Shown here piece by piece: positions 43,724 through 53,378 of a stretch of DNA of 64,000 bases; positions within the stretch are counted from its first letter, which is position 1, and each line of letters begins with the position of its first letter. Source of the stretch: Kineosporia sp. NBRC 101731 (lineage in GTDB: Bacteria; Actinomycetota; Actinomycetes; Actinomycetales; Kineosporiaceae); NCBI RefSeq assembly GCF_030269305.1, contig NZ_BSTC01000002.1, forward strand, positions 434,001 to 498,000. The letters run 5' to 3'. Below the pieces are notes generated by a model. That model was not told the DNA's origin. It saw only the letters and a program-made list of their open reading frames with translations, and did no database searches. The translations under genes and the position numbers were made by a program.

Positions 43724-44692
43724 CTATCTGCTGCTCAGGGTGTCTCTCATTGGCCCCCGACCGGCCCTCTCCACCCGGCGGACCACCGGGAACCAGCCGG
43801 AGCCGGCCGGCTCGCCCTCGGCGAACTGGACCAGGTCCACGGGCCGGGGTCCCGGGTCCACACCGGAGCGGTCCAGCACCACGGCCAGGATCTCCGAGGC
43901 CATCACGCCCAGGTCGGCGAGATCGCGGTTGCGGTGCTTGCGCACCCCCAGGTCGACCTGGCCGATGGCGTCCAGCCCGGCGAGGCGGCACGTGTCCATG
44001 AGCAGCGCTATCTCCACCCCGTAGCCACCCGCGAAGGGCAGCCGGGCGAGCAGGTCGCGGTGGGCGGCGTATTCCCCGCCCAGCGGCTGCACCACCCCGC
44101 TGAGCCGCGGTGCGAAGCGGGCCAGCAGGGGACGCGCCATCAGTTCGGTGACCCGGCCGCCGCCACTGCGGTGCTCGGTCGTCGCCATCCGCAGCGGTCG
44201 CCGGTAGAAGCCCTTCACCAGCTGCACACCCGGCTCGGTCAGCAGCGGCCCGACCAGGCCCACGACCACTTCGGGGCCGACCTCGACCAGGTCCGCGTCG
44301 ACGAAGACGATCAGGTCGCCCCGGGTCGCGGCCAGCGAGCGCCACAGCACCTCACCCTTGCCGGGCCGTGGGGTCAGACCGGGCAGCGCCTCGTCGAGCC
44401 GGACGACGCGGGCACCGGCCGCGACCGCCCTCTCCACCGTGCGATCGGTGCAGCCACCGTCCATGACCACCACCTCGTCCACCAGTTCCCCGGCGGCCCG
44501 CACCGCGGAGACCACCCCCGCGACCGTCCCCTCCTCGTTCAGCGCGGGCAGCACCACGCTGACGGTGCGGCCGCGTTTGGCCTCCACCAGCTCGGCGGCG
44601 CTCCAGGGCACCGGCTGCCAGGTGCGCCGCGCGAACCAGTCGGCGACCTCGACCGGGAGGCCACCCGCGTCCGCAGACACCCCGTAGCTCAC
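43724..44692 (-). CDS. gpgS: glucosyl-3-phosphoglycerate synthase
   Basis: The 322-residue GT-A glycosyltransferase has SVVLPALNEEGTVAGVV (about 44-60), VMDGGCTDRT, the metal-binding DxD in IVFVDADLVEV and a GYGVEIALLMDT acceptor-side segment. It joins glucose from a nucleotide sugar to 3-phosphoglycerate, the first step to glucosylglycerate or methylglucose lipopolysaccharides. The neighbour folP2 overlaps by 4 nt (ATGA), and the order matches Rv1207-Rv1208. Confidence 0.93.
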   Translation of the reverse strand: MSYGVSADAGGLPVEVADWFARRTWQPVPWSAAELVEAKRGRTVSVVLPALNEEGTVAGVVSAVRAAGELVDEVVVMDGGCTDRTVERAVAAGARVVRLDEALPGLTPRPGKGEVLWRSLAATRGDLIVFVDADLVEVGPEVVVGLVGPLLTEPGVQLVKGFYRRPLRMATTEHRSGGGRVTELMARPLLARFAPRLSGVVQPLGGEYAAHRDLLARLPFAGGYGVEIALLMDTCRLAGLDAIGQVDLGVRKHRNRDLADLGVMASEILAVVLDRSGVDPGPRPVDLVQFAEGEPAGSGWFPVVRRVERAGRGPMRDTLSSR

Positions 44693-45585
44693 GCGAGCCC
44701 CCGCACCGCACGGGCCGGCGGGCGTTCACCCCGGATGCTGGCCACCATGTCGATGGCGCGGCGGCTCGCGGCGACGTCGTGCACGCGGAACACCTTCGCC
44801 CCGCACCAGGCCGCGACCGCGGTGGCCGCGAGCGTGCCCTCGAGCCGGTCGTCGACGCCGAGATCCAGTGTCTCGCCCACGAAGTCCTTGCGGGACAACG
44901 ACATCAGCACCGGGTGCCTGAGCGCGACGAGGTCTTCGGTGCGGCGCAGCAGAGCCAGGCCGTGCCAGGTGTTCTTACCGAAGTCGTGGGTGGGGTCGAG
45001 CAGCAGCGACTCCCCCGGAACCCCGGCGTCCACCGCCCGCCGGGCGTTGCCCGCCAGCACGGCCAGCACGTCGTCCACCACGCCCTCGGGGTCGGTGCCG
45101 TAGCCGACCCGGTGCGGACGCGTGCGGGGCACGGCCCCGCCGGTGTGCGAGATGACCAGCCCGGCACCGGTGGCCGCGGCGATCGCGGGCAGCTCCGGGT
45201 CGTGGCCGGCCCAGGTGTCGTTGATCAGGTCGGCCCCCGCGGCGCAGGCCTCGCGTGCCACCTCGGCCCGCCAGGTGTCCACGCTGAGCAGCAGATCCGG
45301 GTGGTCGGAACGGATCCGGGCCAGGAAGGGCACGACCCGGCGCAGTTCCTCGGTGACGTTCACATCGGTACCGGGACCGGCCTTGACCCCGCCGATGTCG
45401 ACGATGTCCGCACCCTCGGCCTCGGCGCGGGCGACGGCCTCGGCCGCACGGTCCGCATCGATCATGCGGTTGGCGGCGTAGAACGAGTCGGGTGTGCGGT
45501 TGATGACCGCCATCACCACGGGGACGCCGGGCGCGAAGTCCCGGCCGCCGAGCCGGAGCCGGGCGGAGGGGGTGGGGACGGTCAC
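44689..45585 (-). CDS. folP2: dihydropteroate synthase-like protein (FolP2 type)
   Basis: The 298-residue TIM-barrel protein keeps most pterin-site residues (INDTWAG, SHTGG, DPTHDFGKN), but the first loop reads VMAVINRTPDSFYAANRM instead of the usual NVTPDSFSDGG, and the aminobenzoate part is changed. In M. tuberculosis the FolP2 paralogue lacks synthase activity, and this one is of that type. It is coupled to gpgS and LOG. A true folP should lie elsewhere. Confidence 0.87.
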   Translation of the reverse strand: MTVPTPSARLRLGGRDFAPGVPVVMAVINRTPDSFYAANRMIDADRAAEAVARAEAEGADIVDIGGVKAGPGTDVNVTEELRRVVPFLARIRSDHPDLLLSVDTWRAEVAREACAAGADLINDTWAGHDPELPAIAAATGAGLVISHTGGAVPRTRPHRVGYGTDPEGVVDDVLAVLAGNARRAVDAGVPGESLLLDPTHDFGKNTWHGLALLRRTEDLVALRHPVLMSLSRKDFVGETLDLGVDDRLEGTLAATAVAAWCGAKVFRVHDVAASRRAIDMVASIRGERPPARAVRGLA

Positions 45586-46175
45586 GGGGCGGACTCCACC
45601 TGGTCGGTGATGGTGGGCGAGACCGCGGGACCGCCCAGGCCCTGCTCGATCGCCGTGAGGGCCTCGTCGATGCCGGTGGTCCAGACCAGCGCCGAGGCCG
45701 CGTTGCCGTGGAGGAACCCCTCGTCGGTCAGCCTGCGGATCAGCTCGTGCAACGGGGCGTAGAGGCCTGTCGGGTCGAGCACCACCACCGGCTTGGCGTG
45801 CAGGCCGAGCGACGCGGCGGTCCAGACCTCGGTCAGTTCCTCCAGCGTGCCGATGCCGCCGGGGAGAGTGAGGAAAGCGTCGGCCAGCTCGTCCATCCGG
45901 CCCTTCCGGCTGCGCATGTCCGGCGTGACGATCAGCTCGTCCGCGTCGTGGTCGGCGACCTCCCGATCGACCAGGGCCTGCGGGATGACGCCGATGGTGT
46001 GCCGGCCTCCGGCTCGCACCGCCTGCGCCACGGCACCCATCATCGACACCGAGCCGCCCCCGGAGACCAGGTCGTGCCCCCGGGCCGCGAGCGCGGCCCC
46101 GACCCGGGAGGCGAGTTCGACGTAACGGGGGTCGATCGTCAGGGACGACGCGCAGAAGACACAGATCCGGGCCAC
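45582..46175 (-). CDS. LOG-family protein (TIGR00730)
   Basis: The 197-residue protein has GGGSVSMMGAVAQAVRAGG and LPGGIGTLEELTEVWTAASLG with MRSRKGRM before it, the full signature of LOG phosphoribohydrolases (activating cytokinin-like nucleotides). It may instead clean damaged purine nucleotides. GACAAT lies 6 nt before the GTG start. It is coupled to folP2 by a 4-nt overlap. Confidence 0.9.
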   Translation of the reverse strand: MARICVFCASSLTIDPRYVELASRVGAALAARGHDLVSGGGSVSMMGAVAQAVRAGGRHTIGVIPQALVDREVADHDADELIVTPDMRSRKGRMDELADAFLTLPGGIGTLEELTEVWTAASLGLHAKPVVVLDPTGLYAPLHELIRRLTDEGFLHGNAASALVWTTGIDEALTAIEQGLGGPAVSPTITDQVESAP

Positions 46176-46197
46176 CGGGCCATTGTCGCCCGCTGAT

Positions 46198-46992
46198 TCA
46201 GGAGGTCGTGGCGGGGTCGCCCGAGGCGGCGTGTTCGGACCGGGCGGCGACCATGAGGGACACGGCCTTCTCCACGTCGTCGGTGATCGTGACCAGCTCG
46301 AGGTCGGCGGCCTTGATCATGCCGCGGGCCAGCACCGGGCCGGCCAGCCAGTCCATCATTCCCTGCCAGTAGTCGGTACCCAGCAGCACGATCGGGAACG
46401 AGGTGACCTTGCGGGTCTGTACCAGCACGAGCGCCTCGAACAGCTCGTCGAAGGTGCCGAAACCGCCCGGCAGCACAATGAATCCCTGCGCATATTTAAC
46501 GAACATCGTCTTACGGGCGAAGAAGTAGCGGAAGTTCACGCCGAGGTTGACCCACTGGTTCATGCCCTGCTCGAAGGGAAGCTCGATACCCAGCCCGACC
46601 GAGACCCCGCCGGCCGCGTGTGCCCCCTGGTTGGCGCCCGCCATGGCACCCGGACCGCCGCCCGTGATGACCGCGAAGCCCGACTCGACCAGGGCTCGCC
46701 CGACTTCCTGGGCCAGCTCGTAGTCAGGGTGCGAGGGCTGCGTGCGGGCCGACCCGAACACGCTGATCGCCGGGCCGAGCTCGGCCAGCGATCCGAAGCC
46801 CTCGACGAACTCGGCCTGGATGCGCATGACCCGCCAGGGGTCCGTGTGCACCCAGTCGCTCGCCCCGCGGCCGTCGAGAAGCCGCTGGTCAGTGGTGGAA
46901 CCGGGAACCAGGTCACCGCGTAGCGTGGTCGGGCCGGAGGTGTATTCCTCCTCGGCCTTCTGCGGAACTGTGCCGTTCGATCGCGTGCTCAT
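46198..46992 (-). CDS. LOG-family protein, second copy (long form)
   Basis: From ATG 46992 the protein has 264 residues. It adds about 60 N-terminal residues to the LOG core: ISVFGSARTQPSHPDY, ITGGGPGAMAGANQGAHAAGG and LPGGFGTFDELFEALVLVQT with RKTMFVKYA. It belongs to the longer TIGR00730 class and may cleave nucleotide 5'-monophosphates. TAACGT lies 7 nt before the ATG, so the mRNA is probably leaderless. The frame to 47100 is not supported. It is separate from the first LOG gene by 22 bp. Confidence 0.88.
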   Translation of the reverse strand: MSTRSNGTVPQKAEEEYTSGPTTLRGDLVPGSTTDQRLLDGRGASDWVHTDPWRVMRIQAEFVEGFGSLAELGPAISVFGSARTQPSHPDYELAQEVGRALVESGFAVITGGGPGAMAGANQGAHAAGGVSVGLGIELPFEQGMNQWVNLGVNFRYFFARKTMFVKYAQGFIVLPGGFGTFDELFEALVLVQTRKVTSFPIVLLGTDYWQGMMDWLAGPVLARGMIKAADLELVTITDDVEKAVSLMVAARSEHAASGDPATTS

Positions 46993-47005
46993 CCAGTTGA
47001 CGTTA
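46993..47005 (-). promoter_or_regulatory. leaderless -10 element of the second LOG gene
   Basis: Minus strand: TAACGT (47005-47000), 7 nt (CAACTGG), then ATG 46992. Confidence 0.55.
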
Positions 47006-47147
47006 GGCGGTCCACGGCAGAGCGCCACACCGCAACACCAGTGACAACACCCGTCTCTGGCGTCACGAATCGTCAGGGAAGGTGACGCTGAGCCCAACAC
47101 AGGGAAATTCAGGCCCCGAGCACTCGAGCCATGAGCTCAAACCCGGA

Positions 47148-47153
47148 TAGTGT
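47148..47153 (+). promoter_or_regulatory. leaderless -10 element of the diguanylate cyclase
   Basis: TAGTGT, then 7 nt, then GTG 47161. It matches exactly the element of the MgtE-N gene. It would remove ATG 47131 as start. Confidence 0.5.
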
Positions 47154-47160
47154 GCGGCAC

Positions 47161-50100
47161 GTGCGCGGTCTACCGGAGGAGTTGACCCGGGACGGCGTGT
47201 CTCCGCTGGCCGACGTCGAGAAACTCGTCGTCGAGGGTCGGTACGGGCGCGCTGATCTCGCTCTTCGGCGACTCGAGGCGCTGATTCCCAGCCTGGCCCA
47301 GACCGCAGACGACGAGACGCTGCTGCTGGCTCTCTACGGCCGCGCCGTGCTGCTGCGCCGGCTCGGTGGCGGTCACCAGACCGCGATCGCCGCCTGTGAC
47401 GTGCTGGAACGCGCTGCCCACGAGCGTCAGGCCGGGCTCTGGGCCGCGATCGCCTGCGCCACCCGCGCCCAGTTCCGCGTCGACTCCGGTGACATCGGCG
47501 GGGCGACGGCCGACCTGGCCCGCGCCGACTCGGCCCTGGCGGGTGACGAGCTCACCGACGAGAGCGGCTACCGGCTGCTGAACGGTCTGGCCGTGGTCTA
47601 CGCCGGGCTGCGGCTGCAGGACCGCGCCGACGAGATGCGCACACGCATCGAGCACACGATCTCCTCACGCAGCACCCTGGACCGGGCCGAGCACTGGGCC
47701 ATCTGGGCCACCGAGCTGGCGGCCCGCGCGATGGAACCGCTGGCCGGCGGCGCGCAGGACCCCCAGCAAGAACTGATGAGCCGCGCGGTCGAACTGGCCA
47801 CCAAGGTCGACAACCTGCCGGAGGACGCGGTGCCCGGCACCCTGCGTCGCGGGGGTAACGGGGTGCGGGCCCTGGCGGCCGCGTACCGCGGCCGGCCGTC
47901 CGAAGCGCTGCGCCTGCTCGGCCCCGACGCCTTCGGCACCGTGGGCGATCTGCCCGCCGCCGAGCGCCAGATCATCTCGCTCGCCGCGATGCGGGCCCAC
48001 GCCCTGGTCGGCTCGCTGGCCACGGCCCGCAGCCTCGACGACGCCGCGATCTCCCCGCCGGCCACCCTGCCCAACCTGGTGCTGGAGGTCTGCCGCACCC
48101 GCGAGCGGCTGTGGCTGGAGACCTACGCCAACGGCGAGGTCGTACCGGTGCTGCACCGGATGACCGAACTGCTGGTGCGCCTGGGCTGGCGCGGCATGGA
48201 CCTGGTCGCCGACACCGCCCGGCAGGCCCTGGAGCACCAGGCACTACGCACCGAGAGCCGGACCGACGCCCTGACCGGGGTCGGCAACCGCCGCGCGCTC
48301 GACGAGGAACTGCGTCAGCTGCTGCGTTTCGGCCCCCTGCCGCTCGCCCTCATCCTGGTCGACGTCGACCATTTCAAGGAGATCAACGACCGCTTCACCC
48401 ACGTGGTCGCCGACGAGGTGCTGCGCCGGGTCGCGGCCAGCCTGTCGCTGCAACTGCGCACCGACGATCAGCTCCTGCGGTACGGCGGCGACGAGTTCGT
48501 GGTGCTGCTGCCCGGCACCGGCGACGAAGAGGCCAACGCGGTCGCCGAGCGGATGCGGGTGGCCGTGGACGCGCGACCGTGGAACGAGCTCGCCGACGGC
48601 CTCGAGGTGAGCATCTCCACCGGTTGTGCGGCAGTGTGGTCGTTGTCCGGCCGGCGCCCCGACGCGGATGCCGAGAAGCTGTTCCGGCGCGCCGACGAGC
48701 GACTCCTGGCCGCCAAGCGGGAACGCCCGGGCGACCACGAGGTCCGCTCCCTCATCGGCCCGTCCAGCCCCGGCTGGGGCGATGAGTCCACGGACGACGT
48801 GGCCGCCATGTCGATGCCACCCACACCCACCCGCACGCTGGGCGCCGAGGTACTCGGCCCGCACAGCCGCCCGGGTTCGCCCCACCCCGCGCCGCCGGGA
48901 CTCAACGGCGGCCGCCGGGCCGGCGACCCGAACTTCGAACCGGACCACGACGAGGCCGCCACCGGCACTCCGGTCAACGGCACCCCCGTCAACGGTGTTC
49001 AGCTCAACGGCACCCCGGTCAACGGCACCCCGGTCAACGGCAACCCGGTCAACGGCACCGACCTGCGCCTGCCGCCCCCGGGTGACCCGGCGCTGACCGA
49101 TGCCCTCGCCGACCGCGAGATCGAGAAGGGGTCAGCCTCTTCCGAGATCCGCCGGTTCGGCAGCACCGACTCCGGTGCGGCTCCCGGCCCCGGCTCGAGC
49201 CCGGTGTCGCCCCCGCCCGCCGGTAGCCGGCGCTCCCGCCGCGCTGCGCGGGACGCCGAGGCGCACTCGCCGATGAACGGCATCGCGGTGGAGAAGCAGC
49301 AGGCCGAGGCCGCTGCCGCGGTTGCGGCCCGGCAGGCGGCCGATGCCCGCGAGCGCCAGGCTCGGGAAGAGGCGGAGAAGGCTGAGCTCGAGGCCCAGCG
49401 TCGCGAGAAGGAAGAGCGCGAGCGCATCGAGGCCGAGGCCCGTCGGCTCGCCGAGCAGATGGATCGTGAACGGCGCGAGGCGGAGGCCCGCGCCGAGGCG
49501 GAACGCCGTGAGCGGGAACGACAGGCGGCCTTCGCGCAGGCCGAAGCCGAACGCCTCGAGGCCGAGCGGCTCGAACGGGAACGCATTGAGCGCGAACGTG
49601 AGCGGGCGGAACGGGAACGGGCCGAACGCGAGCGGGCCGAGGCCGAACGTCTCGAGCGGGAACGGGCCGAGGCCGAACGCCTCGAGGCCGAACGGCGTGA
49701 GCGGGAACGCCGCCGTCTGGAGGCCGAGCGCCGCGAACGCGAGCGGGTCGAGGCCGAACGCCGGGAGGCCGAGGCCCGCGCCAAGGCCGAAGCCGAACGT
49801 CTCGAACGCGAACGCCTCGAACGGGAACGCAAAGAAGCCGAAGCCCGCGCCAAAGCCGAAGCCGAGCGCCTCGAACGCGAACGCCTCGAACGCGAGCGAA
49901 AAGAAGCCGAAGCCCGCGCCAAAGCCGAAGCCGAGCGCCTCGAACGCGAACGCCAAGAAGCCGAAGCCCGCGCCCGGGCCGAGCGCCTCGCCGCGGAGAA
50001 GGCCGAGAAGGAACGTCTGGAGAAGGAACGTCAGGCCGCCCTGGCCAAGGCCGAGGCCGAGCGCCTCGAGAAGCAGCGCGCCGAGCGTGAGCGCCGCATC

Positions 50101-51051
50101 CACGAGGCCCGCGAGCGCGCTGCCGCGGCCCGTCGTGAGCGTGAGGCGCGCGAGCGCGCCGAGCGTGAGGAAGCCGAGAAGATCGCCCGCGAGCAGGCCG
50201 CCCGCGAGGAGTCCGAGCGCCGCCGCCTGGAAGAGGTGCGCCGCGCCGCCGAGGAGATCCGGCGCGAGGCCTACGAACGCGCCGCCAAGCTGGCCGCCTC
50301 GGCGTCGAGTTCCAGCAGCACGTGGCCGACCGCGCAGGGCCCGCACACCGGTGGCTGGATGATGCCCTCCGCCGCGGCGCTGGAGTCCCCGACGACCCCT
50401 TCGGCCCCCATCCCGGACTCCCTGGCGCCCCCCAACGACCCCTCCCGCAGCGAGCCGAACCGCCGTGAACGCCGGCCGGAGCCGGCCGAGGCCGATCGCC
50501 GCTTCCAGGAGACCGCTGCCCAGATCTACCGGCCGGACCCGAACCTCGGCCCGTCCACCGAGACGATCCGGGCCCTCAGCGACCCTCTGAACGACCCGCT
50601 GCCGGGCCAGTCCCGTGGCGGCACCCCGTCGGCCGGTGACAGCTACTCCGGCTCGTCCTACGGCAGCGGCTCGGACTACTCGTCGTCGGGGTCGTACTCC
50701 GGCGGCTACGGCGGTGGCTACCAGAACGGCTACCAGAACGGCTCCCCGCCGGCCCTGCCGGCGCTCCCCTCGGCCCCGACACCGCCCCTACCGGCCGCCC
50801 CCTCGCCGTACAGCAACACCCCGGAGGAGCCCCAGGCCCCCTGGCGGCCCACTGCGAGCGACCCGTGGGGCGCGGGCCCCGCCGGCCCGCGCACCGGCAA
50901 CGGCTGGTCCGAGGACGACGAGGTCGACCTGCGCGACGACCAGGGCCAGCTCCCGGGCACCGGTAACCGCGACCAGTCCGGCCCTTCCACGTCCCGCCAG
51001 GCAATCATCGATCTCTCGGCCCGCCGCCGGCACCGCAGCCCCAACGACTGA
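47161..51051 (+). CDS. GGDEF diguanylate cyclase with long charged helix and disordered tail
   Basis: The protein has 1296 residues from GTG 47161 (1306 from ATG 47131). Residue numbers are from 47161. TPR-like helices make up about 1-365. A GGDEF domain follows ([12 protein letters not shown]-like [15 protein letters not shown], then [13 protein letters not shown] and [18 protein letters not shown] at about 442-446), so it should make c-di-GMP. A linker with NGTPV repeats (about 603-636) follows. About 712-1050 is a nearly uninterrupted E/R/K/A-rich stretch ([19 protein letters not shown] type) that is probably a single long alpha helix. A Pro/Ser/Gly/Tyr tail ends the chain. No membrane helix is found. 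The receptor may be the MshEN-type GspE. Confidence 0.9.
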   Translation: MRGLPEELTRDGVSPLADVEKLVVEGRYGRADLALRRLEALIPSLAQTADDETLLLALYGRAVLLRRLGGGHQTAIAACDVLERAAHERQAGLWAAIACATRAQFRVDSGDIGGATADLARADSALAGDELTDESGYRLLNGLAVVYAGLRLQDRADEMRTRIEHTISSRSTLDRAEHWAIWATELAARAMEPLAGGAQDPQQELMSRAVELATKVDNLPEDAVPGTLRRGGNGVRALAAAYRGRPSEALRLLGPDAFGTVGDLPAAERQIISLAAMRAHALVGSLATARSLDDAAISPPATLPNLVLEVCRTRERLWLETYANGEVVPVLHRMTELLVRLGWRGMDLVADTARQALEHQALRTESRTDALTGVGNRRALDEELRQLLRFGPLPLALILVDVDHFKEINDRFTHVVADEVLRRVAASLSLQLRTDDQLLRYGGDEFVVLLPGTGDEEANAVAERMRVAVDARPWNELADGLEVSISTGCAAVWSLSGRRPDADAEKLFRRADERLLAAKRERPGDHEVRSLIGPSSPGWGDESTDDVAAMSMPPTPTRTLGAEVLGPHSRPGSPHPAPPGLNGGRRAGDPNFEPDHDEAATGTPVNGTPVNGVQLNGTPVNGTPVNGNPVNGTDLRLPPPGDPALTDALADREIEKGSASSEIRRFGSTDSGAAPGPGSSPVSPPPAGSRRSRRAARDAEAHSPMNGIAVEKQQAEAAAAVAARQAADARERQAREEAEKAELEAQRREKEERERIEAEARRLAEQMDRERREAEARAEAERRERERQAAFAQAEAERLEAERLERERIERERERAERERAERERAEAERLERERAEAERLEAERRERERRRLEAERRERERVEAERREAEARAKAEAERLERERLERERKEAEARAKAEAERLERERLERERKEAEARAKAEAERLERERQEAEARARAERLAAEKAEKERLEKERQAALAKAEAERLEKQRAERERRIHEARERAAAARREREARERAEREEAEKIAREQAAREESERRRLEEVRRAAEEIRREAYERAAKLAASASSSSSTWPTAQGPHTGGWMMPSAAALESPTTPSAPIPDSLAPPNDPSRSEPNRRERRPEPAEADRRFQETAAQIYRPDPNLGPSTETIRALSDPLNDPLPGQSRGGTPSAGDSYSGSSYGSGSDYSSSGSYSGGYGGGYQNGYQNGSPPALPALPSAPTPPLPAAPSPYSNTPEEPQAPWRPTASDPWGAGPAGPRTGNGWSEDDEVDLRDDQGQLPGTGNRDQSGPSTSRQAIIDLSARRRHRSPND
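48967..49065. repeat. 15-bp repeats encoding NGTPV in the cyclase
   Basis: About six copies of a 15-bp unit near CCGGTCAACGGCACC code for GTPVN-type pentapeptides with small changes (VQLNG, NPVNG). They link the GGDEF domain to the helix region. Confidence 0.8.
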
Positions 51052-51130
51052 CCCGACCATGAAGGACGACCCGACGGGCTGACGCCGTCGGCACCCCTTC
51101 AGCGCGCCCTGACGACGTGCCTCGGCCGAC

Positions 51131-51158
51131 GCGGGAGCACGCACCAGTGCTCCCCCGC
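51131..51158 (+). terminator. hairpin after the diguanylate cyclase gene
   Basis: GCGGGAGCAC (51131-51140) pairs with GTGCTCCC-CCGC (51147-51158) around GCACCA, with one bulge. No strong U-tract follows, so termination is likely but not sure. Confidence 0.6.
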
Positions 51159-51233
51159 CCCTGTGGGGTGCCCGCGTCCCGGCCCGGCCACCACAGATGT
51201 GTTCGCCGGCGGGAACCGAGCAGCCCTGATCCC

Positions 51234-51260
51234 GTTCCTGATCATGTCAATCGCCTCCCC
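51234..51260. repeat. degenerate half copy of the palindromic repeat
   Basis: GTTCCTGATCATGTCAATCG and the following CCTCCCC match the left arm of the palindrome at 25555 except for several changed bases. Confidence 0.5.
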
Positions 51261-51299
51261 GCGCTCTGGCACGGTGACCACGAAGGTTGGCCACCTTCC

Positions 51300-51377
51300 C
51301 GTTCGCGATCAGGCAACCTTCCCCGGGGAAGCGGTGTCACCTCCCGGCCGAAGGCTGGGGAATTGCCTGATCACGAA
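51300..51377. repeat. palindromic repeat (copy 3)
   Basis: TTCGCGATCAGGCAACC near 51302 and GGAATTGCCTGATCACGAA near 51359-51377 pair across the element with a few changes; the stem can extend to CTTCCCG/CGGAGAAG outside. The middle holds a second CTTCCCCGGGGAAG palindrome (51318-51331). It is the same family as the 15.6- and 25.6-kb elements, with CAGG for CATG. Confidence 0.7.
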
Positions 51378-51804
51378 CGGAGAAGGGCGCCACCCACACA
51401 CCCACAAGCTGACCCGCGTCCATTGATGGGCGCCCGGTCACGCTTGACCCGCGCCCTCAACGTGCACTCTCACCGCACCAAAACCAGGGACCTCTTGAGG
51501 TGCCCGCATCCCCGGACTCCCCTGTCCACCCTCCTCGGCGAACGCTCGGTGCACTCATCAGGTGCACAAAAGGTCATATTGCGCTCTAATCACTCTTAAA
51601 TAAACCTATGCGTGAGCAAGATGTAACGGTGCGGAACGATCCGGGGGCTTGAGCGGAGGGTCGTAGTGGCTTGGACGGCGGGCGGGGCGAACGGGCTCGA
51701 CGACACGTGGATCGAACCGCGGGCACGTCGTGGTTGAACCGCGCATACCGGCCACGCGGAGAAGTACTGAGTTCGGCGACGGTGACGGGCGGAATCGAGA
51801 TCTC

Positions 51805-52245
51805 ATGACTGAGCAGCAGACGACCACCAGCGGCAGCCGACCCGACGCATCCCAGCAGGAACGGCGGCCCCCGGCGGCCGACCCAACCCCCCGTACCCCG
51901 CGCACCCCGACTTCACACCCGATGGCCTATCCGCCGCAGCAACAACCACCGATGCAGTGGACGGGGCGGCTGGAGTTCGACCTCACCGACAGTCGCGGCT
52001 GGCGGGTGGGCACGATCGAGGTGGTCGTGCGCATGGACACGGTGACCCTCTGGCGCGGCAACCGCACTCTCGCGGTCATGCACCGGGAATCGTTCAAGCA
52101 CTGGCTGGTCCGGCCGGTGAAGCCGTTCGAGTTCGACGACGTGGTGTGGTTCATGCAGGGCACGACCACCTGCCTGACCATCGACGGTGCGAACTCCTAC
52201 GCGGTGCCCGAGCCGATCGTCGACCACCTGTTCGCCGTGGCCTAA
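51805..52245 (+). CDS. conserved hypothetical protein
   Basis: I do not recognise the family. From ATG 51805 the protein has 146 residues: a disordered Pro/Gln-rich first half ([20 protein letters not shown]) and a C-terminal beta-rich domain ([60 protein letters not shown]). It may bind another protein. It converges with dapE in a CTAA stop overlap. The start to 51730 is not supported. Confidence 0.65.
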   Translation: MTEQQTTTSGSRPDASQQERRPPAADPTPRTPRTPTSHPMAYPPQQQPPMQWTGRLEFDLTDSRGWRVGTIEVVVRMDTVTLWRGNRTLAVMHRESFKHWLVRPVKPFEFDDVVWFMQGTTTCLTIDGANSYAVPEPIVDHLFAVA

Positions 52246-53321
52246 GACGTCAGCCAGCGCCGCATCGCGTCCTCGCAGGCCACGAGATCGCTGATGGGAC
52301 AGCGCTCGTCGTCCTTGTGCGCGAGCGAGGGGTTGCCCGGGCCGAAGTTCACGGCCGGGATTCCGAGGGTGGAGAACAGGGCCACGTCGGTCCAGCCGTA
52401 CTTCGGGCCCGGCGTGCCCCCGACCGCGGCGACGAAATTGGCTGCCACCGGCGCGTTCAGACCGGGTCGGGCGGCAGGCGAGGCATCGGTGACGGTGATC
52501 TCGTACCCGGCGAACAGCTCCCGCAGGTGCGCCTCGGCGGCTGCGAGCGACTTGTCCGGCGCGAAGCGGTAATTGATCAGCACCGTGCAGCGGTCGGGGA
52601 TCACGTTGCCGGCGATGCCGCCGGAGATACCGACGGCATTCAGGCCCTCCCGGTAGACCAGCCCGTCCACCTCGATCTGCTGCGCCTCATAGGCATTCAG
52701 TACATCGAGGACCGGGCCCGCCGCGTGCACGGCGTTCGAGCCCATCCACGACCGGGCCGAGTGCGCGGCCGTCCCGGACAACGCCACCTCGATCCGCATC
52801 GTGCCCTGGCAACCGCCTTCGACCACGGCCGAGGTGGGCTCACCGAGCACGGCGAAGTCGGCCTGCAGAATCTCGGGACGCGTGCGGGAGAGACGGCCCA
52901 GCCCGTTGCGCGTGGCCTCGATCTCCTCGCAGTCGTAGAACACGTAGGTGACGTCGCGGGTGGGCTCGGGAACCCCCGCCGCGAGAACCAGCGCGACGGC
53001 GACGCCGCCCTTCATGTCGACGGTGCCCCGGCCGTGGATGACCCCGTCCACGGTGCGTGTGGGCAGGTTGTCCGCGATCGGCACGGTGTCGATGTGCCCG
53101 GCGACCACGACGCGCTCGGCCCGCCCCAGATGCGTGCGGGCGATCACGCAGTGACCGTCGCGGATCACCTCGAGGTGCGCGAAACCCCGCAGTGCGGTTT
53201 CGATCGCGTCGGCGATGGCGGCCTCGTCGCCGCTGACCGAGGGGATGTCACACAGGACGCGGGTCAGGTCGGCGACGCTCCCGGTCAGGTCGAGCTGGAC
53301 CGGGGCAGTCGCTTCAGGCAT
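52242..53321 (-). CDS. dapE: succinyl-diaminopimelate desuccinylase
   Basis: The 359-residue M20 enzyme has [29 protein letters not shown] (metal Asp), YDCEEIEA (catalytic Glu pair) and GEPT. It removes succinate from N-succinyl-LL-diaminopimelate in lysine and peptidoglycan synthesis. TAGGCT lies 7 nt before ATG 53321, so it is probably leaderless. A 978-codon open frame that extends past this start is antisense to dapD and not real. It is divergent from dapD. Confidence 0.95.
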   Translation of the reverse strand: MPEATAPVQLDLTGSVADLTRVLCDIPSVSGDEAAIADAIETALRGFAHLEVIRDGHCVIARTHLGRAERVVVAGHIDTVPIADNLPTRTVDGVIHGRGTVDMKGGVAVALVLAAGVPEPTRDVTYVFYDCEEIEATRNGLGRLSRTRPEILQADFAVLGEPTSAVVEGGCQGTMRIEVALSGTAAHSARSWMGSNAVHAAGPVLDVLNAYEAQQIEVDGLVYREGLNAVGISGGIAGNVIPDRCTVLINYRFAPDKSLAAAEAHLRELFAGYEITVTDASPAARPGLNAPVAANFVAAVGGTPGPKYGWTDVALFSTLGIPAVNFGPGNPSLAHKDDERCPISDLVACEDAMRRWLTS

Positions 53322-53334
53322 GGCCGGGAGCCTA
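53322..53334 (-). promoter_or_regulatory. leaderless -10 element of dapE
   Basis: Minus strand: TAGGCT (53334-53329), 7 nt, then ATG 53321. The opposite dapD element is only 32 bp away, so the two promoters are back to back. Confidence 0.6.
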
Positions 53335-53365
53335 CTCGCGGTCCGGAGCGCACATCGTCCACCCG

Positions 53366-53371
53366 TAGGAT
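53366..53371 (+). promoter_or_regulatory. leaderless -10 element of dapD
   Basis: TAGGAT, then 7 nt (GCAACCC), then ATG 53379. No ribosome site is seen. Confidence 0.6.
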
Positions 53372-53378
53372 GCAACCC

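Larger units (their letters stand above)
51159..51804. other. 750-bp intergenic region rich in repeats
   Basis: No gene is supported; a 160-codon frame across the repeats has no family signal or good start. It holds two repeat elements (listed), a double GTGCAC (51549-51554, 51562-51567) as a possible operator and an A/T-rich stretch near 51580-51605 that may be the promoter of the 51.8-kb gene. Confidence 0.5.

Noticed and set aside
49132-50346. 404-codon minus-strand frame rich in Gly/Phe/Leu
   Set aside because: It is the antisense of the E/R-rich helix codons of the diguanylate cyclase, which produces a regular AFG/LGL pattern by codon structure alone.
51117-51599. 160-codon frame in the repeat-rich intergenic region
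   Set aside because: It crosses two repeat elements, has Pro/Arg/His-rich random composition and no good ribosome site.
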